DNA of 64,000 nucleotides from Chryseobacterium sp. CY350 (GTDB lineage Bacteria; Bacteroidota; Bacteroidia; Flavobacteriales; Weeksellaceae): positions 744,001 to 808,000 of the forward strand of contig NZ_CP116034.1 in NCBI RefSeq assembly GCF_027945075.1, given 5' to 3'. Shown one piece after another: positions 8,824-16,876 of this stretch. Numbering within the stretch: position 1 is the stretch's first letter; each line of letters opens with the position of its first letter. Under the pieces are notes generated by a model that made no database searches, had not been told where the DNA came from, and worked only from the letters and a program-made list of their open reading frames with translations. The position numbers were made by a program, and so were the translations under genes.

Positions 8824-9975
8824 TTACTTAAATTTTTCATTCAACAGATTTGACAGTTCCATTTCTGAAATATTTTTAGCTATAATGTTACCTTTTTCAT
8901 CTAGCAAATAATTTGTAGGAAAAGAGGTGATCGTCCATTCCGAAGATTGTTTCCCATTTTCATCCCAATAATTGTTCCAGGGAATTTTGAATTTCTCAAT
9001 TGTGCTTTCTAGATTTTTTTTAAACTTACTTTTATCTGTTGCAATGCCAACTATTTCAAAACCTTTCGGCTGGTATTTAGAGTAAATTTCAACATAATTA
9101 GGCATTTGATCTAGACATGGTTTGCAATGACTAAACCAGAAGTCAATCAAAATATATTTAGCTTTTGGAATCTTAAATTCATTTTTTAGACTATTTAAAT
9201 TTTTTATTTGGGGACTGGGAAATTTTTTGCCTATCTGAAATATACTAGCCTGCCTGATTGCTAATCTTAAAGTTTCAGCTGTTTGTTTTGATTTCATTTC
9301 TGATGACAGAAGATTAAATGTTTCGTCATAGATTTCCGAATATGCATTTCTGTCGAATTTTTCTACTAATTTCCATAGAGCTACAAATGAATTTGGATTA
9401 GTTTTTACAAAATTTAATAGAATTGAATCCTCTTTTACACTCAGCTTTTTTTCTGAGGTTTGATAATTATCCCAAAACTCCTGAGAAACTCCGCCATTTT
9501 TTTCCAGCCTTTCATATTCTTCTTGCGCTGCCTTTTGAAATTTTTCTTTTTCCAGATTAAAATTTTCAAAATATTTTTCAAATTTTAAAACTTCATTATT
9601 AGTTAAATTTTCATCTGTAAAAACGTCAAAATTTTGAGGCTGATTTTCTTTCCCTAAAATTATGTTTTTGGTTTTGGGATTGACGAAAAAAATACTACTC
9701 TGATAAAAAGACGATGTCGTAATTCTGTCTGAAAATCTGTAAGGATAAGGAATATCTGAATTGCGATTGGGAAATACAATCTCAAATCGATCATTTACTA
9801 CAGCTGCAGAATCAACGATCTGATTACCGTTATAATATTTTTCATCAAAGGCATTTGCTACTAAAACCTTATATTTAAATGGTCTGAAACTCTTTGCGGA
9901 AACCTTAATATTTTGCCCAAAGCAGCACAAATTGAAAAGAAATAAAACAGATAATAAAAACTTTTTCACAAACAT
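8824..9975 (-). CDS. TlpA-like thioredoxin-fold protein, exported
   Basis: A 383-residue protein with an N-terminal signal peptide (MFVKKFLLSVLFLFNLCCFGQ). An N-terminal region of about 230 residues resembles the DUF4369-type part of Bacteroidota TlpA proteins. A C-terminal thioredoxin domain follows (ILIDFWFSHCKPCLDQMP), with active-site Cys284-Lys-Pro-Cys287 and the cis-proline region near SFPTNYLLDEKGNI. Proteins of this layout are periplasmic or outer-membrane-facing thiol oxidoreductases. The partner substrate is unknown. Confidence 0.87.
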   Translation of the reverse strand: MFVKKFLLSVLFLFNLCCFGQNIKVSAKSFRPFKYKVLVANAFDEKYYNGNQIVDSAAVVNDRFEIVFPNRNSDIPYPYRFSDRITTSSFYQSSIFFVNPKTKNIILGKENQPQNFDVFTDENLTNNEVLKFEKYFENFNLEKEKFQKAAQEEYERLEKNGGVSQEFWDNYQTSEKKLSVKEDSILLNFVKTNPNSFVALWKLVEKFDRNAYSEIYDETFNLLSSEMKSKQTAETLRLAIRQASIFQIGKKFPSPQIKNLNSLKNEFKIPKAKYILIDFWFSHCKPCLDQMPNYVEIYSKYQPKGFEIVGIATDKSKFKKNLESTIEKFKIPWNNYWDENGKQSSEWTITSFPTNYLLDEKGNIIAKNISEMELSNLLNEKFK

Positions 9976-10047
9976 AAGATTTAATTATTCCAAATTTAAA
10001 AAGTTTATGTTTAAAAATTAAAATCATACGATAATTTTTTCACAAAA

Positions 10048-10079
10048 AAAGTTTTGAACCTAGTAAGATTCAAAACTTT
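10048..10079 (-). terminator. Terminator after the nicotinamidase gene
   Basis: AAAGTTTTGAA (10048-10058) pairs with TTCAAAACTTT (10069-10079). Read on the minus strand it is followed by a run of T, as expected downstream of the gene ending at 10104. Confidence 0.8.
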
Positions 10080-10103
10080 ATCATTGATCATTTCATAAAA
10101 GTC

Positions 10104-10709
10104 TCACCCCAAAACCGTTACGCCTTTCTGAATCATTTCAAAAATGGCATCTTTCGCATTGTCGGGTTTTACGTTTACAGCTTTTGTTCCGTTAAAGTGA
10201 AGACAAGTGATATATCCGTTGGCAACTGCGTCTGTTGCTGTAAATTTCACACAATAATCCATCGCCAAACCTACAATTTCTACCAGTTGAATGTCATGAT
10301 ACTTTAAAAAATCATCAAGACCTGTTTTCATAAAATGATTGTTATCCTGAAAGCCGCTATAGCTGTCGATCTCGGGATTTTTTCCTTTTTGAACAATATG
10401 CGTCACTTTTTCCCGGTTCAGATCCTGATGAAATTCTGCTCCGAAAGTGCCTTCGATACAATGATCTGGCCACATAAACTGCGGAACTCCATTCAGAATA
10501 ATACTTTCACCTACTTTTTTACCATTATTACTGGCAAAACTTTTATGATTTGCAGGATGCCAGTCTTGCGTAAGCACAATCTGGTCATATTCATTTTCTT
10601 CCATCAAAGAATTGATGTAAGGAATTATTTCGTTAGCTTCCGGAACAGCCAATGCGCCACCCTCACAAAAATCGTTTTGTACATCGACTATGATTAATGC
10701 TTTTTTCAT
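10104..10709 (-). CDS. pncA: Nicotinamidase
   Basis: A 201-residue isochorismatase-fold enzyme that hydrolyses nicotinamide to nicotinate in NAD salvage. The catalytic triad is visible: Asp9 (IIVDVQNDF), Lys108 (HIVQKGKNPE) and Cys153 (GLAMDYCVKF). The metal-binding pattern is in TQDWHPANHKSF, and DSYSGF is conserved. It is monocistronic, divergent from the DEAD-box helicase gene, and has its own terminator. Confidence 0.94.
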   Translation of the reverse strand: MKKALIIVDVQNDFCEGGALAVPEANEIIPYINSLMEENEYDQIVLTQDWHPANHKSFASNNGKKVGESIILNGVPQFMWPDHCIEGTFGAEFHQDLNREKVTHIVQKGKNPEIDSYSGFQDNNHFMKTGLDDFLKYHDIQLVEIVGLAMDYCVKFTATDAVANGYITCLHFNGTKAVNVKPDNAKDAIFEMIQKGVTVLG

Positions 10710-10873
10710 ATATAGTATGTTGATTTATTTTAAATTTATTTAAATCTAGAGCTCAAAAAATTGTCCAAATTTTAATATTCGGACAAAACGGCATTCGATA
10801 TTATTATTTCTCAGTTTATTGGATTACAAAATAAGTAAATTTTCGGTTGTAGAATAACCAAATTCCAATAGCT

Positions 10874-10881
10874 TATCTTTG
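10874..10881 (+). promoter_or_regulatory. -7 box of the DEAD-box helicase gene
   Basis: TATCTTTG matches TAnnTTTG. It covers the in-frame TTG at 10879, so that TTG cannot be the translation start; the ATG at 10900 is. Confidence 0.65.
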
Positions 10882-10899
10882 CGGCAAATAAGTATTTTT

Positions 10900-12042
10900 A
10901 TGTCATTTGAATCTTTAGGTTTATCAAGCAATATTATTCGGTCTGTCAAAAAATTAGGATATTTAAAACCATTTCCGATTCAGGAGCAGGCTATACCTGT
11001 CATTTTACAGGGAAAAGATCTGATGGGAATTGCGCAGACTGGTTCCGGAAAAACAGCGTGTTTCGTAATGCCGATTTTAGAGAAACTTCAAAATGCAGAA
11101 GTTAAAAAAGACCGTAATGTTCAGGTTTTAATATTGGTTCCTACCCGCGAACTGGCGATTCAGATTGATGAAGTTTTCAGAGCTTTTACAGAAAGTCTTA
11201 AGCGAGAAGTCCGTACGATGGCAGTTTACGGTGGTGTTTCTATTAATCCGCAAATGAAAGGAATGTTTGGCGTAGAAGTCCTTATTGCAACTCCCGGCAG
11301 ATTATTGGATCTCATTGATCATAATGCGCTGAGCATCTCAGGGATTCAACATTTGGTGATCGATGAAGCAGACAAGATGTTTCAGTTAGGTTTTGGTGAC
11401 GAGATGAATAAACTTTTTGGTATGATGCCTGTAATGAAACAAACAACAATGTTTTCTGCGACATTAGACGAGAAAGTTTCCGAAATGAAAAAACGCCTTT
11501 CAATGAATCCCACATTGATTGAAATTAAAAAAGAAGAAATTGAAGTTGACGATATTGAGCAGTTGGCGTATCACGTTTCGCCGGAAAACAAAGGTCCGTT
11601 TTTGCGTTATTTAATTAAAGAAAAGAAAGTTGAAAAAGCTTTAATTTTTGTTTCGTCCACAAAATCTGCAGATAATTTAGTCGAAAAACTTAAAAAAAAT
11701 AAAATAAAAGCCGTTGCAATTCACAGTCAGAAATCGCAGGGAGCTAGAAGGAATAATTTGGAAGAGTTTAAAGTAAACGGAGCACAGATTTTGATTGCTA
11801 CAGATTTGATCGGTCGCGGTATTCACATTGAATCCTTACCTTGTGTAATTAATTATGAATTGCCGAGATCGCCTTTAGATTACATCCACAGAATCGGCAG
11901 AACGGGTAGAGCAGGTGAAAAGGGAACAGCTATTAATATTCTGACCGATGATGAACTTCAACATTTCCGAGTGATTCAAAAGAAAATGGGGAAGAAAATC
12001 ACTCTACAAAGAACCGAAGGGATCGATCTTCATGGTTATTAA
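10900..12042 (+). CDS. DEAD-box ATP-dependent RNA helicase
   Basis: A 380-residue minimal helicase (RhlE-like size, no C-terminal extension) that unwinds RNA duplexes in ribosome assembly or mRNA turnover. Motifs in order: Q motif PFPIQEQAI, Walker A AQTGSGKT (45-52), PTRELA, TPGRLLD, DEAD in VIDEADKM, SAT, and motif VI HRIGRTGRAG. The start was moved from a TTG at 10879 to the ATG at 10900 because the -7 box overlaps the TTG. A hairpin terminator follows at 12056. Confidence 0.95.
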   Translation: MSFESLGLSSNIIRSVKKLGYLKPFPIQEQAIPVILQGKDLMGIAQTGSGKTACFVMPILEKLQNAEVKKDRNVQVLILVPTRELAIQIDEVFRAFTESLKREVRTMAVYGGVSINPQMKGMFGVEVLIATPGRLLDLIDHNALSISGIQHLVIDEADKMFQLGFGDEMNKLFGMMPVMKQTTMFSATLDEKVSEMKKRLSMNPTLIEIKKEEIEVDDIEQLAYHVSPENKGPFLRYLIKEKKVEKALIFVSSTKSADNLVEKLKKNKIKAVAIHSQKSQGARRNNLEEFKVNGAQILIATDLIGRGIHIESLPCVINYELPRSPLDYIHRIGRTGRAGEKGTAINILTDDELQHFRVIQKKMGKKITLQRTEGIDLHGY

Positions 12043-12055
12043 TAAAAAAAATCAC

Positions 12056-12086
12056 AAAGCTTCAAGTTAATTTTGAAGCTTTTTTA
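12056..12086 (+). terminator. Terminator after the DEAD-box helicase
   Basis: AAAGCTTCAA (12056-12065) pairs with TTGAAGCTTT (12073-12082), followed by more T. Confidence 0.87.
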
Positions 12087-12176
12087 ATGCTTGAATTTCT
12101 ATAAATTTTTGATAAATTTACGCGGCAAACATCTTATGCTTGCGATAAATGGCTAATATTAGTACGATTAAGTAAA

Positions 12177-12713
12177 ATGAATGATATTGATAATAAAAAA
12201 TTCCCGATTGGTGATTTTCAGGAAGGCAATACGGGCTGCGATATTGAATTGGAAAGTCATATCAAAATTATCCGGAACTTCCCCGAAAAGCTAAAAAAGC
12301 TGATAGAAGATTTATCCGATGAGCAGCTTGACACGCCATACAGAGACGGAGGCTGGACGGTGAGACAACTTGTCAATCATCTTGCAGACAGCCACGCCAA
12401 CAGTTTTATCCGATTTAAACTAGCCTTAACCGAAGATAATCCGACCATAAAGCCTTACGAAGAAGCAAAATGGGCAGAACTTCAGGATAGCATCAGTATT
12501 TCTATAAAACCTGCCATGCGAATGCTCAAGGGAATTCACCAAAGATGGTATTTCTTACTAAAAACACTCACCAACAGACAGTTTGAAAGAACATTCAGAC
12601 ATCCGGAAAAAGAGACTGACTATAATCTGAGATATTATCTGGCGCTTTATTCATGGCATTGCAATCATCATTTTGCGCATATCGAAAATCTCAAAAAAGA
12701 AAAAGGTTGGTAA
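12177..12713 (+). CDS. YfiT/BstA-like DinB-fold protein (putative bacillithiol S-transferase)
   Basis: A 178-residue four-helix DinB-superfamily protein. The YfiT-type metal-binding histidines are visible in LVNHLADSH (about residues 66-74) and WHCNHHFAHI (near 160). Families of this type in Bacillota transfer bacillithiol to electrophiles; older annotation calls them putative metal-dependent hydrolases. It opens an operon whose third gene encodes the bacillithiol-linked protein YtxJ, which supports a bacillithiol role. The next gene overlaps its 3' end. Confidence 0.85.
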   Translation: MNDIDNKKFPIGDFQEGNTGCDIELESHIKIIRNFPEKLKKLIEDLSDEQLDTPYRDGGWTVRQLVNHLADSHANSFIRFKLALTEDNPTIKPYEEAKWAELQDSISISIKPAMRMLKGIHQRWYFLLKTLTNRQFERTFRHPEKETDYNLRYYLALYSWHCNHHFAHIENLKKEKGW

Positions 12714-13168
12714 AGAAAAGTCTTCACAGTAGAGAAGATTTCGATGAAATAATTGAGAGAATTTCTCATCTTACGGTCAATGCTCAAGCTAATTGGGGAA
12801 AGATGAATGCTGCGCAAATGCTTTGTCACTGCGATTTGATTTTACAAATAGCTTTAAAAAAGATCGAACTTCCGAAAGTACCTTTGTTTTTTAAATTGAT
12901 TGGTATTTCAACTAAAATAGAAATTCAGATTTTCAATAACGGAATTCCGCACAATATGCCTACTTTTCAAAAAGTAATCGTTAATTTTGATTGCGATTTT
13001 AATGAAATGAAGTTTCGTTTGTTAAATACGCTGAACGAGTATTGGGAAGCGTTTAAGAAAGGAGATTTAGCGGAAAATCATGAGCTTTTCGGAGCAATGA
13101 AATTAAAAGATTGGGGTTTTTTAGAATATAAACATCTCCATCATCACCTAAAACAATTTAATGTATGA
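12707..13168 (+). CDS. DUF1569 (DinB-like) protein
   Basis: The sequence KKSLHSREDFDEIIERI followed by NWGKMNAAQMLCHC is the DUF1569 opening. The helices then run to HHHLKQF. The TTG at 12707 is preferred: it overlaps the upstream stop, has an A/G-rich stretch just before it and gives the usual 153-residue length. An ATG at 12653 would add 18 residues that look like frame-shifted YfiT sequence. Function is unknown; DinB-like folds often use thiol cofactors. It overlaps ytxJ by ATGA at 13165-13168, indicating translational coupling. Confidence 0.8.
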   Translation: MVKKSLHSREDFDEIIERISHLTVNAQANWGKMNAAQMLCHCDLILQIALKKIELPKVPLFFKLIGISTKIEIQIFNNGIPHNMPTFQKVIVNFDCDFNEMKFRLLNTLNEYWEAFKKGDLAENHELFGAMKLKDWGFLEYKHLHHHLKQFNV

Positions 13169-13548
13169 GTTTTTTTGATAAAATATTTGGCGGAAAACAA
13201 GAAGAAAGTCAGGAAAAATCTTTTTGGAACCCAATAGAATCTGAACAGGATCTATCGCAGGCAATAGAAAAATCTTACGAACAGAGAATTGCTATTTTTA
13301 AACATTCCACAAGTTGCTTTATCAGCAAAACTGTTTTAAGAAATTTCGAGAAAGAAATCGAAGCAGCGGAAGGCGATAAAGCAAAGTTTTATTACCTTGA
13401 TCTCTTGGCTCACAGAAATCTTTCGAACAAAATTGCTGAAGATTTTTCTATCAGACATGAAAGTCCACAACTTATCGTGATCGAAAATGGTAAGGCGATC
13501 AACAATGCTTCTCATCAGGATATTACGCTAAATCAGGTTTCGTTATGA
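13165..13548 (+). CDS. ytxJ: YtxJ, bacillithiol-system monothiol redox protein (bacilliredoxin-like)
   Basis: A 127-residue thioredoxin-fold protein with a single active-site cysteine in FKHSTSCFISK (about residues 45-55), the YtxJ pattern. It also has YYLDLLAHRNLSNKIAEDF and the SPQLIVIENGKAI strand. YtxJ/BrxC-type proteins remove bacillithiol from mixed disulfides on oxidised proteins. It is coupled by 4-bp overlaps to genes on both sides. Inference: the organism makes bacillithiol and this operon repairs thiols. Confidence 0.88.
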   Translation: MSFFDKIFGGKQEESQEKSFWNPIESEQDLSQAIEKSYEQRIAIFKHSTSCFISKTVLRNFEKEIEAAEGDKAKFYYLDLLAHRNLSNKIAEDFSIRHESPQLIVIENGKAINNASHQDITLNQVSL

Positions 13549-14138
13549 GCAATATGACATCATATTTGGCGAAAGTATTCGAAGTTCCCGCAGAGAGATT
13601 GAGCCTTTGCAGCATTCACTACGAAATAAAAAAGTTTGCGAAAGGAGAATTTCTTCTTCATCAAGGCGAGGTGTGCAGGAATACTTATTTTGTGGAAAAA
13701 GGGCTGTTGAGAATGTTTTCTATCGATAAAAACGGTAAAGAACACATCATACAGTTTGCTCCGGAAAACTGGCTGATTGGCGACCGAAGCAGTTTGTATT
13801 TTAATGAAAAATCAAATTATTTTATTGAAGCTGTAGAAGAATCTGAAGTTTCTGTACTTCCGCGTGATTTTTTTAATAAACTCTTAGGGGAATTTCCAAA
13901 CAGCATCGAAAAAAATGATCTGGTTCTTCAGAAACATGTAAAAAGCCTGCAAGACAGAATCAACTCTTTATTAGGTGAAACCGCAGAAGAAAGATACCTG
14001 AAGTTTATAAAAATGTATCCGGATTTATTACTTAGAGTTCCTCAATGGATGGTCGCATCCTATTTAGGAATTACACCGGAGAGCCTGAGTCGTGTAAGAA
14101 AAGAGTTGGCAAGGAAGAATTTTATTACCGATAAATAA
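13545..14138 (+). CDS. Crp/Fnr family transcriptional regulator
   Basis: A 197-residue protein with an N-terminal cyclic-nucleotide-binding-like beta roll (FLLHQGEVCRNTYFVEKGLLRMF) and a C-terminal winged helix. The recognition helix GITPESLSRVRKEL keeps the FNR-type Glu-x-x-Ser-Arg. There is no N-terminal cysteine cluster as in true FNR. It overlaps ytxJ by ATGA, so it is the last gene of the bacillithiol operon and may sense its output. The ligand is unknown. Confidence 0.9.
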   Translation: MSNMTSYLAKVFEVPAERLSLCSIHYEIKKFAKGEFLLHQGEVCRNTYFVEKGLLRMFSIDKNGKEHIIQFAPENWLIGDRSSLYFNEKSNYFIEAVEESEVSVLPRDFFNKLLGEFPNSIEKNDLVLQKHVKSLQDRINSLLGETAEERYLKFIKMYPDLLLRVPQWMVASYLGITPESLSRVRKELARKNFITDK

Positions 14139-14153
14139 TTCTTTTTAGATCAG

Positions 14154-14192
14154 AAAAAAACAACACCGAATATTAATCAATATTCAGTGTTG
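14154..14192 (-). terminator. Terminator overlapping the 3' end of a coding region
   Basis: The arms 14161-14174 and 14179-14192 pair with a single G-U position. On the minus strand the hairpin is followed by seven T. The stop codon of the minus-strand gene (14173-14175) sits at the loop, so the left half of the stem is coding. Confidence 0.8.
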
Positions 14193-14526
14193 TAATAAGT
14201 CTGTTTAGATATTCCTGCTCTTTCAAAACTTTTTGGTAAGATTGTTTCGCATACGCAGGCGTCAATTGGTAACCTTCAGAATGTAAATTACTGTGATCAT
14301 TTTCAACATAGCCTTCATAATGAGTGGTTGCGTACTCCTTAATAAATTTTTTAATCATTTTTCTCTTGATTTTACACAAGGTACTGCTTTTAATTCTATG
14401 TAATGAACTCAAAATAAATGATTTATCGCCATTGAAAGTGACAATATTTGTAAGAAGTTTTATGCTTTCGTGAGGCATACTGCTCGTCTCATGCACAATT
14501 GTATGCGGTTTATCTTCAAAAATCAT
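14173..14526 (-). CDS. Hypothetical protein, 117 residues
   Basis: I do not recognise a family. The protein begins MIFEDKPHTIVHETSSMPHE, has a basic middle (CKIKRKMIKKFIKEYATTHYEGY) and a helical C-terminus (AKQSYQKVLKEQEYLNRLI). It has no signal peptide or membrane segment. It lies 26 bp downstream of the flavin-type stress protein gene on the same strand, so the two are probably co-transcribed and share the terminator in which this gene ends. Codon use looks like that of its neighbours. Confidence 0.7.
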   Translation of the reverse strand: MIFEDKPHTIVHETSSMPHESIKLLTNIVTFNGDKSFILSSLHRIKSSTLCKIKRKMIKKFIKEYATTHYEGYVENDHSNLHSEGYQLTPAYAKQSYQKVLKEQEYLNRLITTLNID

Positions 14527-14552
14527 GATTAATCAGGTTTTTCAGGTTTTTG

Positions 14553-15059
14553 CTATACTGTTGCGTTGCCCTCGACTCCGTCTGAATTATCAGTTTTGCT
14601 TCCGGTAACCGCTGCTGCAACAAAACTAAGCATGCTAACGAGTTTTCCAGCCTTCGTATCCCAATAGTAGCTTTGCTTAGGCTCTACTCGAATAATAGAA
14701 ACGTTCGGATCGTCTTTCCCATCAAACCAAGCATTGGCCATAGCAGACCATTTTTCTTCTATAGTAGATTTGTCTTTATAAATTGTCGCATCACCATATA
14801 CAGATAAATATTCTGAATCGCTGTTGTTCATGAAAAATAACTGAACTCTTTTATCTTCTTTAATTTCAAAATTTTTATTACTGGCATCGCTGCTTATAAA
14901 CCAAAGATTCCCTGATTCATCGGTCTCCTGAAGACCCATTGGTCTTGATGTGATGGGAAGAGTTTCAAGATCTGTAGCAAACATACAGAATTTTGCTTTT
15001 TCTGAAAGTTCTTTGATTTTTTTAATTGCTTCTGCGCTTGTAAGATTTTCTGTTGACAT
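14553..15059 (-). CDS. Pyridoxamine 5'-phosphate oxidase-like (general stress) flavin-binding protein
   Basis: 168 residues from the ATG at 15059 (MSTENLTSAEAIKKI). An upstream in-frame start at 15203 would add a 48-residue tail of AT-rich non-coding character. The split-barrel fold is shown by FCMFATDLETLPITSRPMG, GNLWFISSDASNKNFEI and VQLFFMNNSDSEYLSVYGDA. Related general-stress proteins bind FMN or FAD; no enzyme activity can be assigned. It ends in a Gly/Asn-rich tail. A TGAT-N4-ATCA palindrome lies upstream at 15265-15282, between this gene and a Crp/Fnr gene. Confidence 0.88.
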   Translation of the reverse strand: MSTENLTSAEAIKKIKELSEKAKFCMFATDLETLPITSRPMGLQETDESGNLWFISSDASNKNFEIKEDKRVQLFFMNNSDSEYLSVYGDATIYKDKSTIEEKWSAMANAWFDGKDDPNVSIIRVEPKQSYYWDTKAGKLVSMLSFVAAAVTGSKTDNSDGVEGNATV

Positions 15060-15264
15060 AATATTAATATTTAAGTGTGATTGAATAAAAAAAGAGAAGC
15101 TGTAATTTCTCTTGTAATAAGAACCATGAAGATTCTTAATTTTCAACTTCAAAAATCTAACCAAAAATGATAAATTTTCGAAATTTATGTAAAAATATTT
15201 CATTATTGACTTTTTATTTATAAATTCTTAAACACAATATGCAATTATCTAGTAAACAAAGGGA

Positions 15265-15282
15265 TTATGATTGTAATCATAA
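15265..15282. promoter_or_regulatory. Palindrome TTATGATTGTAATCATAA, Crp/Fnr-type box
   Basis: Perfect 8-bp arms around a GT centre; the core TGAT-N4-ATCA (15268-15279) is the FNR-family pattern. It lies in the 351-bp divergent region 15060-15410, between the flavin stress protein and a Crp/Fnr gene. The same TGATTNNNATCATAA string occurs at 17617-17631 next to the paralogous regulator. Nothing else gene-like is visible in this gap. Confidence 0.55.
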
Positions 15283-15410
15283 GCAAAAATATGATTAAAT
15301 TAGTAATATTATTTTTTGAGCATCAAGTAAATTGAATATGCAACAGTTGATGGCAATACTCTTGCTATACTGTAAATTTATGTGTGGTAAACTAAAAACC
15401 AATAAAACTA

Positions 15411-16028
15411 ATGATGAAAACTATTAGCTGTACCAAGTTAGATGAAAATTTACTTAAATCTTTCGGTGGAGAGATCAAGACCCACAAAGAAGGGGAGAGA
15501 ATATTTGAACAGGGTGACGTACCGGTATTTTACTATCAGATTGTTGAGGGAAAAGTGAAGGAAAACAACCACGATAAAGAAGGTCGGGAATTTATTCACA
15601 ATATTTTGGGCGAAGGTCAGAGTTTTGGCGACTCAATGCTTTTTATTGATAAAAGGTATCCTATCAACGCAGAAGCAATTACCGACTGCAGAATTTTGAG
15701 ACTTTCTAAGCCAAACTTTTTAAATCTTCTGGAAAAACATCCTGAAGTCTCTGTACAAATCAACTCCTGTATGTCGCAGCGTATGCATTATCAGTTCATT
15801 ATGATGCAGAGCCTTGCATCTAATGACCCGATGATAAGACTTACCGGACTTCTAGACTATTTGAAAAGTTTTCATAGCGATGATAATCCCCAATCATTTC
15901 AGGTACAACTTACGAGACAACAGATTGCGAATCTTACCGGTTTGCGTGTAGAAACAGTAATAAGGACGGTAAAAAAAATGGAGAAAGAGAATACAGTGAA
16001 AATTGATAACAGAAAAATATTTTATTAA
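15411..16028 (+). CDS. Crp/Fnr family transcriptional regulator (paralogue 1)
   Basis: 205 residues. It has a cyclic-nucleotide-like sensor domain (ERIFEQGDVPVFYYQIVEGK, GQSFGDSMLFIDKRYP) and a C-terminal winged helix, LTRQQIANLTGLRVETVIR. It is closely related to the regulator at 16847-17440: both share FYYQI.(E/D)GKVK, the phrase M(Y/H)Y(K/Q)(H/F)IMMQ(T/S)L, the helix GL.VETVIR and the C-terminus NRKIFY. The Ser of the FNR recognition motif is Ile here. Two ATGs (15411 and 15414) are possible starts. It precedes an SDR gene by 42 bp, so a bicistronic unit is likely. Confidence 0.92.
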   Translation: MMKTISCTKLDENLLKSFGGEIKTHKEGERIFEQGDVPVFYYQIVEGKVKENNHDKEGREFIHNILGEGQSFGDSMLFIDKRYPINAEAITDCRILRLSKPNFLNLLEKHPEVSVQINSCMSQRMHYQFIMMQSLASNDPMIRLTGLLDYLKSFHSDDNPQSFQVQLTRQQIANLTGLRVETVIRTVKKMEKENTVKIDNRKIFY

Positions 16029-16070
16029 AGTAAATAAACCAAATCAATATATTAATTAAAACTAGAAACG

Positions 16071-16814
16071 ATGCAGTTAGAAAAAAAATCAGTGCTCATC
16101 ACAGGAGCAGACAGCGGAATTGGAAAAAGCGTAGCATTGCTTTTTGCGAAAGAAGGAGCCGATGTAGCAATTGTTTATCACAGTGATGAAGAAGGTGCTG
16201 CAAAAGTGATGAACGAGATAATCTCTATGGGGAGAAAATCAATTATTTTACAGGGAGACGTTAACGATGCAGAATTTTGTAAAGAATCTGTAGAAAAAAC
16301 AGTCGCTGAATTTGGAAAGCTTGATGTTTTGATCAATAATGCAGGAACACAATTTCCGGCGAAAAGTATTGAAGAGCTTGAGGAAAAAAACATCAGAAAA
16401 ACATTCGATTCAAATATCATCGGTATGATTTTACTTACCAAAGCTGCTTTTCCACATCTAAAACAAGGGAGTTCAGTAATCAATACTACTTCAGCAACCG
16501 CATATCAGGGACACGAAGAACTTTTAGATTATTCTGCAACAAAGGGAGCGATCGTATCTTTCACACGGTCACTTGCACTGCAGGCAAAACCTAAAGGTAT
16601 ACGTGTAAATGCTGTTGCGCCGGGACCTGTAGCGACGCCTCTTACCGAGGAAACTTTTGGAGAAGATAAAGAAGATACTTCAAGACCACCATTTGAGCGC
16701 AATGCAACACCGGAAGAAGTGGCGACGAGTTATCTCTTTTTGGCTTCAGACCAGGCTGCGCAAATTACAGGTCAGGTTCTACATCCAAACGGCGGAATTG
16801 TTGTAAACGGATAA
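16071..16814 (+). CDS. Short-chain dehydrogenase/reductase (general-stress or glucose dehydrogenase-like)
   Basis: A 247-residue classical SDR. The cofactor motif is TGADSGIGKSVALLF, the NNAG motif is VLINNAGTQ, and the catalytic Ser and YxxxK are in TTSATAYQ and DYSATKGA, followed by RVNAVAPGPVATPL. The organisation resembles stress-induced SDRs (YdaD/YhdF type). The substrate is unknown. It is probably co-transcribed with the Crp/Fnr gene 42 bp upstream and ends at a hairpin terminator. Confidence 0.92.
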   Translation: MQLEKKSVLITGADSGIGKSVALLFAKEGADVAIVYHSDEEGAAKVMNEIISMGRKSIILQGDVNDAEFCKESVEKTVAEFGKLDVLINNAGTQFPAKSIEELEEKNIRKTFDSNIIGMILLTKAAFPHLKQGSSVINTTSATAYQGHEELLDYSATKGAIVSFTRSLALQAKPKGIRVNAVAPGPVATPLTEETFGEDKEDTSRPPFERNATPEEVATSYLFLASDQAAQITGQVLHPNGGIVVNG

Positions 16815-16832
16815 TATAAAAGTATATACAGA

Positions 16833-16876
16833 AGGAAGATATTTTATTAATAGAATATCTTCCTGTTTTTTATTTT
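16833..16876 (+). terminator. Terminator after the SDR gene, overlapping the convergent gene
   Basis: AGGAAGATATT (16833-16843) pairs with AATATCTTCCT (16854-16864), followed by GTTTTTTATTTT. The right arm is also the last coding bases of the convergent Crp/Fnr gene, whose stop codon lies in the loop. Confidence 0.86.

Noticed and set aside
10879..10899. TTG start for the DEAD-box helicase
   Set aside because: The TTG is part of the -7 promoter box TATCTTTG; the ATG at 10900 fits the family.
15060..15203. Upstream start for the flavin stress protein
   Set aside because: The added 48 residues are encoded by AT-rich intergenic DNA and do not resemble the family N-terminus.
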